A stretch of 64,000 bases of DNA from Maritalea sp047634455 (GTDB lineage: Bacteria; Pseudomonadota; Alphaproteobacteria; Rhizobiales; Devosiaceae). Within the stretch, counting starts at the first letter, position 1, and every line of letters starts with the position of its first letter. The stretch is taken from positions 1-64,000 of the forward strand of contig NZ_JBLIAI010000003.1 in assembly GCF_047634455.1 (NCBI RefSeq). Reading direction: 5' to 3'. This document shows, piece after piece, positions 62,403 to 64,000 of the stretch. Under the pieces are notes generated by a model. It made no database searches and was not told the DNA's origin. It saw only the letters and a program-made list of their open reading frames with translations. A program made the position numbers and the translations under genes.

Positions 62403-63713
62403 ATGACAGCAAAACTTTTGCGCGGACGCGTCTTGAGCTTCAACGACGCGCCAAAGGCGCGCGACGACCATGAAAGTTACACTTATATCGAAGATGGCGG
62501 GTTGTTGCTGCAGGACGGCAAAATTATTGCGCGCGGTGAATTTGCCGATATCGTCAAATCTGCCCCTGACCATGTGCAAGTGACTGACCATCGCCCGCAC
62601 ATCATAATGGCTGGGTTCATCGACCCGCATATCCATTTCACACAAATGCAGGTGCTTGGGTCTTACGCAGGTTCACTGCTGGAATGGCTCAACACATATA
62701 CATTTGTCGAAGAACAACGCTTTGGCGATTTGGCCCATGCTCAAAAAATTACGGGCCATTTTTATGACGAGATGATCCGACACGGTACTACATCTGCTGT
62801 GGCCTATTGTTCAGTGCACCCTCAATCTGTGGATGCCTATTTCGAAGAAGCGCAAAAGCGCAACATGCTAATGCTTGGCGGCAAAGTAATGATGGATCGA
62901 GAGGCGCCGGTTGCGCTCACCGATACGCCGCAATCAAGCTATGATGACAGCAAAGCGCTGATTGAAAAATGGCATGGTAGGGGCCGCGCTCATTATGCAA
63001 TTACGCCGCGCTTTGCGATTACTTCTTCGCCAGAGCAATTGGAAATGGCCGGGGCCTTGGCCAAAGAACATTCGGACCTGCATATTCAAACCCATCTGAA
63101 CGAAAATAGAGACGAGATTGAATTTACCAACGCGCTGTACCCAACAATGGGTGACTATTTCGGCATTTATCAGCATTATGGTTTGGCGGGCAAAAAGTCA
63201 CTGTTCGGTCACTGCATTCACCTCGAAGACCGTGAGCGCGACGCCATGATTGAAACAGGTTCCGTGGCGGTTTTCTGCCCCACATCAAACCTGTTCATTG
63301 GCTCTGGCCTGTTCGATTGGGATCGCGTCGCTGGGCCTCAAGGCAAGGGCCGCATCGCCATCGCTACGGATGTGGGTGGCGGCACCAATTATTCAATGTT
63401 GCGCACGCTGGATGAGGGCTACAAAATCCTCAATCTGCAGGGCCAACGCATGAATCCGTTGACTTCATTCTATCAAATAACTTTGGGTAATGCGCGCGCA
63501 CTTTCGTTGGAAGAAAAAATCGGGACGCTAAATCAAGGCACGGATGCGGACGTGGTGGTGCTCAACGCCAATGCGACACCAGCGATGCAAGTGCGTATGG
63601 AAACGGTGACCACGTTGGAGGAAGAATTGTTCCTCTTACAAACCATCGGTGATGATCGCGCGATTGTTGAGACCTATGTTGCGGGTGAGGCTTTGAAGTC
63701 GACGCTGGCGTAA
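62403..63713 (+). CDS. guaD: Guanine deaminase GuaD
   Basis: GuaD converts guanine to xanthine, feeding XdhAB. This 436-residue amidohydrolase has the metal motif GFIDPHIHFTQMQVLGSYAG, HLNENRDEI, FGHCIHLEDRERDAMIETGS, and ATDVGGGTNYSMLRTLDEGY with the catalytic Asp. CPTSNLFIGSGLF is a substrate-site hallmark. It begins four bases after the puuD stop, the last gene of the uraH-xdhABC-puuD-guaD operon. Confidence 0.94.
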   Translation: MTAKLLRGRVLSFNDAPKARDDHESYTYIEDGGLLLQDGKIIARGEFADIVKSAPDHVQVTDHRPHIIMAGFIDPHIHFTQMQVLGSYAGSLLEWLNTYTFVEEQRFGDLAHAQKITGHFYDEMIRHGTTSAVAYCSVHPQSVDAYFEEAQKRNMLMLGGKVMMDREAPVALTDTPQSSYDDSKALIEKWHGRGRAHYAITPRFAITSSPEQLEMAGALAKEHSDLHIQTHLNENRDEIEFTNALYPTMGDYFGIYQHYGLAGKKSLFGHCIHLEDRERDAMIETGSVAVFCPTSNLFIGSGLFDWDRVAGPQGKGRIAIATDVGGGTNYSMLRTLDEGYKILNLQGQRMNPLTSFYQITLGNARALSLEEKIGTLNQGTDADVVVLNANATPAMQVRMETVTTLEEELFLLQTIGDDRAIVETYVAGEALKSTLA

Positions 63714-63721
63714 GCGGAGAA

Positions 63722-63748
63722 TTGACCCCGGATCAAGTCCGGGGTCAA
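63722..63748. terminator. Perfect hairpin after guaD
   Basis: TTGACCCCGGA-TCAAG-TCCGGGGTCAA, an 11-bp perfect stem nine bases after the guaD stop codon. It belongs to the CCGG hairpin repeat family and has no T-run, but its position suggests it ends or protects the transcript. Confidence 0.6.
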
Positions 63749-63789
63749 ATTGGTGGGGGGGGTGCTCTTGTGCGGCAGTTTGCTGTGTT

Positions 63790-64000
63790 CCACCCCACCT
63801 TAATCCCTCCCCATCAAGGGGATGGAAACTTAAAGGGGCCAATGACGGCGCACAAGTTATGGAAATCGGATGAGGTCCGGCGTGACTTCGAATGAACATT
63901 GAGGACGCCAAAACAATACATTCGAAGGTTCCTGTCGCAACTGTTGCGCAAGCACTTTGCATCACGTCTTTCCCTCCCCACTAGGGGGAGGGATTAAGGG
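63790..64000. repeat. Fourth P-element cluster (runs off the window)
   Basis: A forward P element (CCACCCCACCTTAATCCCTC, 63790-63826) and a reverse one at 63969-64000 whose ATTAAGGG tail is cut by the window edge. The 140 or so bases between them show no gene. The same forward-then-reverse order is seen in the three other clusters. Confidence 0.8.

Overview
The window is chromosomal DNA of an alphaproteobacterium, most likely of the order Hyphomicrobiales (inference). Supporting markers are a RegB/RegA (ActS/ActR) redox two-component pair, an MmcB-type nuclease, a DUF2852 protein and a dnaN-recF-gyrB block next to the end of dnaA. A Devosiaceae or Maritalea-like lineage is possible but cannot be fixed by eye. 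Gene density is high. Four intergenic regions are packed with short GC-rich palindromic repeats.

Layout. 1-6.4 kb: end of dnaA, a convergent SPFH/ribbon-helix-helix operon, then dnaN, recF, gyrB. 6.4-8.4 kb: repeat-rich DNA without convincing genes. 8.4-24 kb: housekeeping and regulatory genes (class A penicillin-binding protein, a TetR-DUF1295 operon preceded by about 15 copies of a 7-bp repeat, AraC with a peroxiredoxin-like protein, RegBA, an ATP-grasp-like protein, an MFS-mmcB pair, a chemoreceptor and a degenerate receiver protein). 22.8-33.5 kb: a complete five-step histidine catabolic locus (hutC-hutF divergent from hutIHGU) running into a TRAP transporter. 33.6-36 kb: a large secreted repeat protein of unknown function. 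36.1-38 kb: an M24 peptidase whose 3' end is copied 472 bp downstream inside a repeat cluster. 38-40.6 kb: acetoacetate activation and thiolysis (scoAB, thiolase).

41.7-53.2 kb looks like a lysine-use locus: LysR, a piperideine-6-carboxylate-type aldehyde dehydrogenase, an aminotransferase, a basic amino acid ABC transporter, a saccharopine/lysine 6-dehydrogenase-like enzyme and an Lrp regulator. 53.2-63.7 kb is a purine-to-glyoxylate locus: guanine deaminase, xanthine dehydrogenase XdhABC, membrane urate oxidase PuuD, HIU hydrolase, a PuuE allantoinase-OHCU decarboxylase fusion, ureidoglycine aminohydrolase and ureidoglycolate lyase. Only the allantoate-hydrolysing step is not seen.

Most of the window is recognisable catabolism. 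The parts most worth a second look are the 7-bp repeat before the TetR gene, the organised inverted repeat clusters with a trapped gene fragment, a possible VHL-beta-like domain in the secreted protein, a stem-loop that hides a ribosome binding site, and shared WTGTCGG motifs around the presumed lysine genes. No CRISPR array, tRNA, rRNA, prophage or transposase gene was seen.
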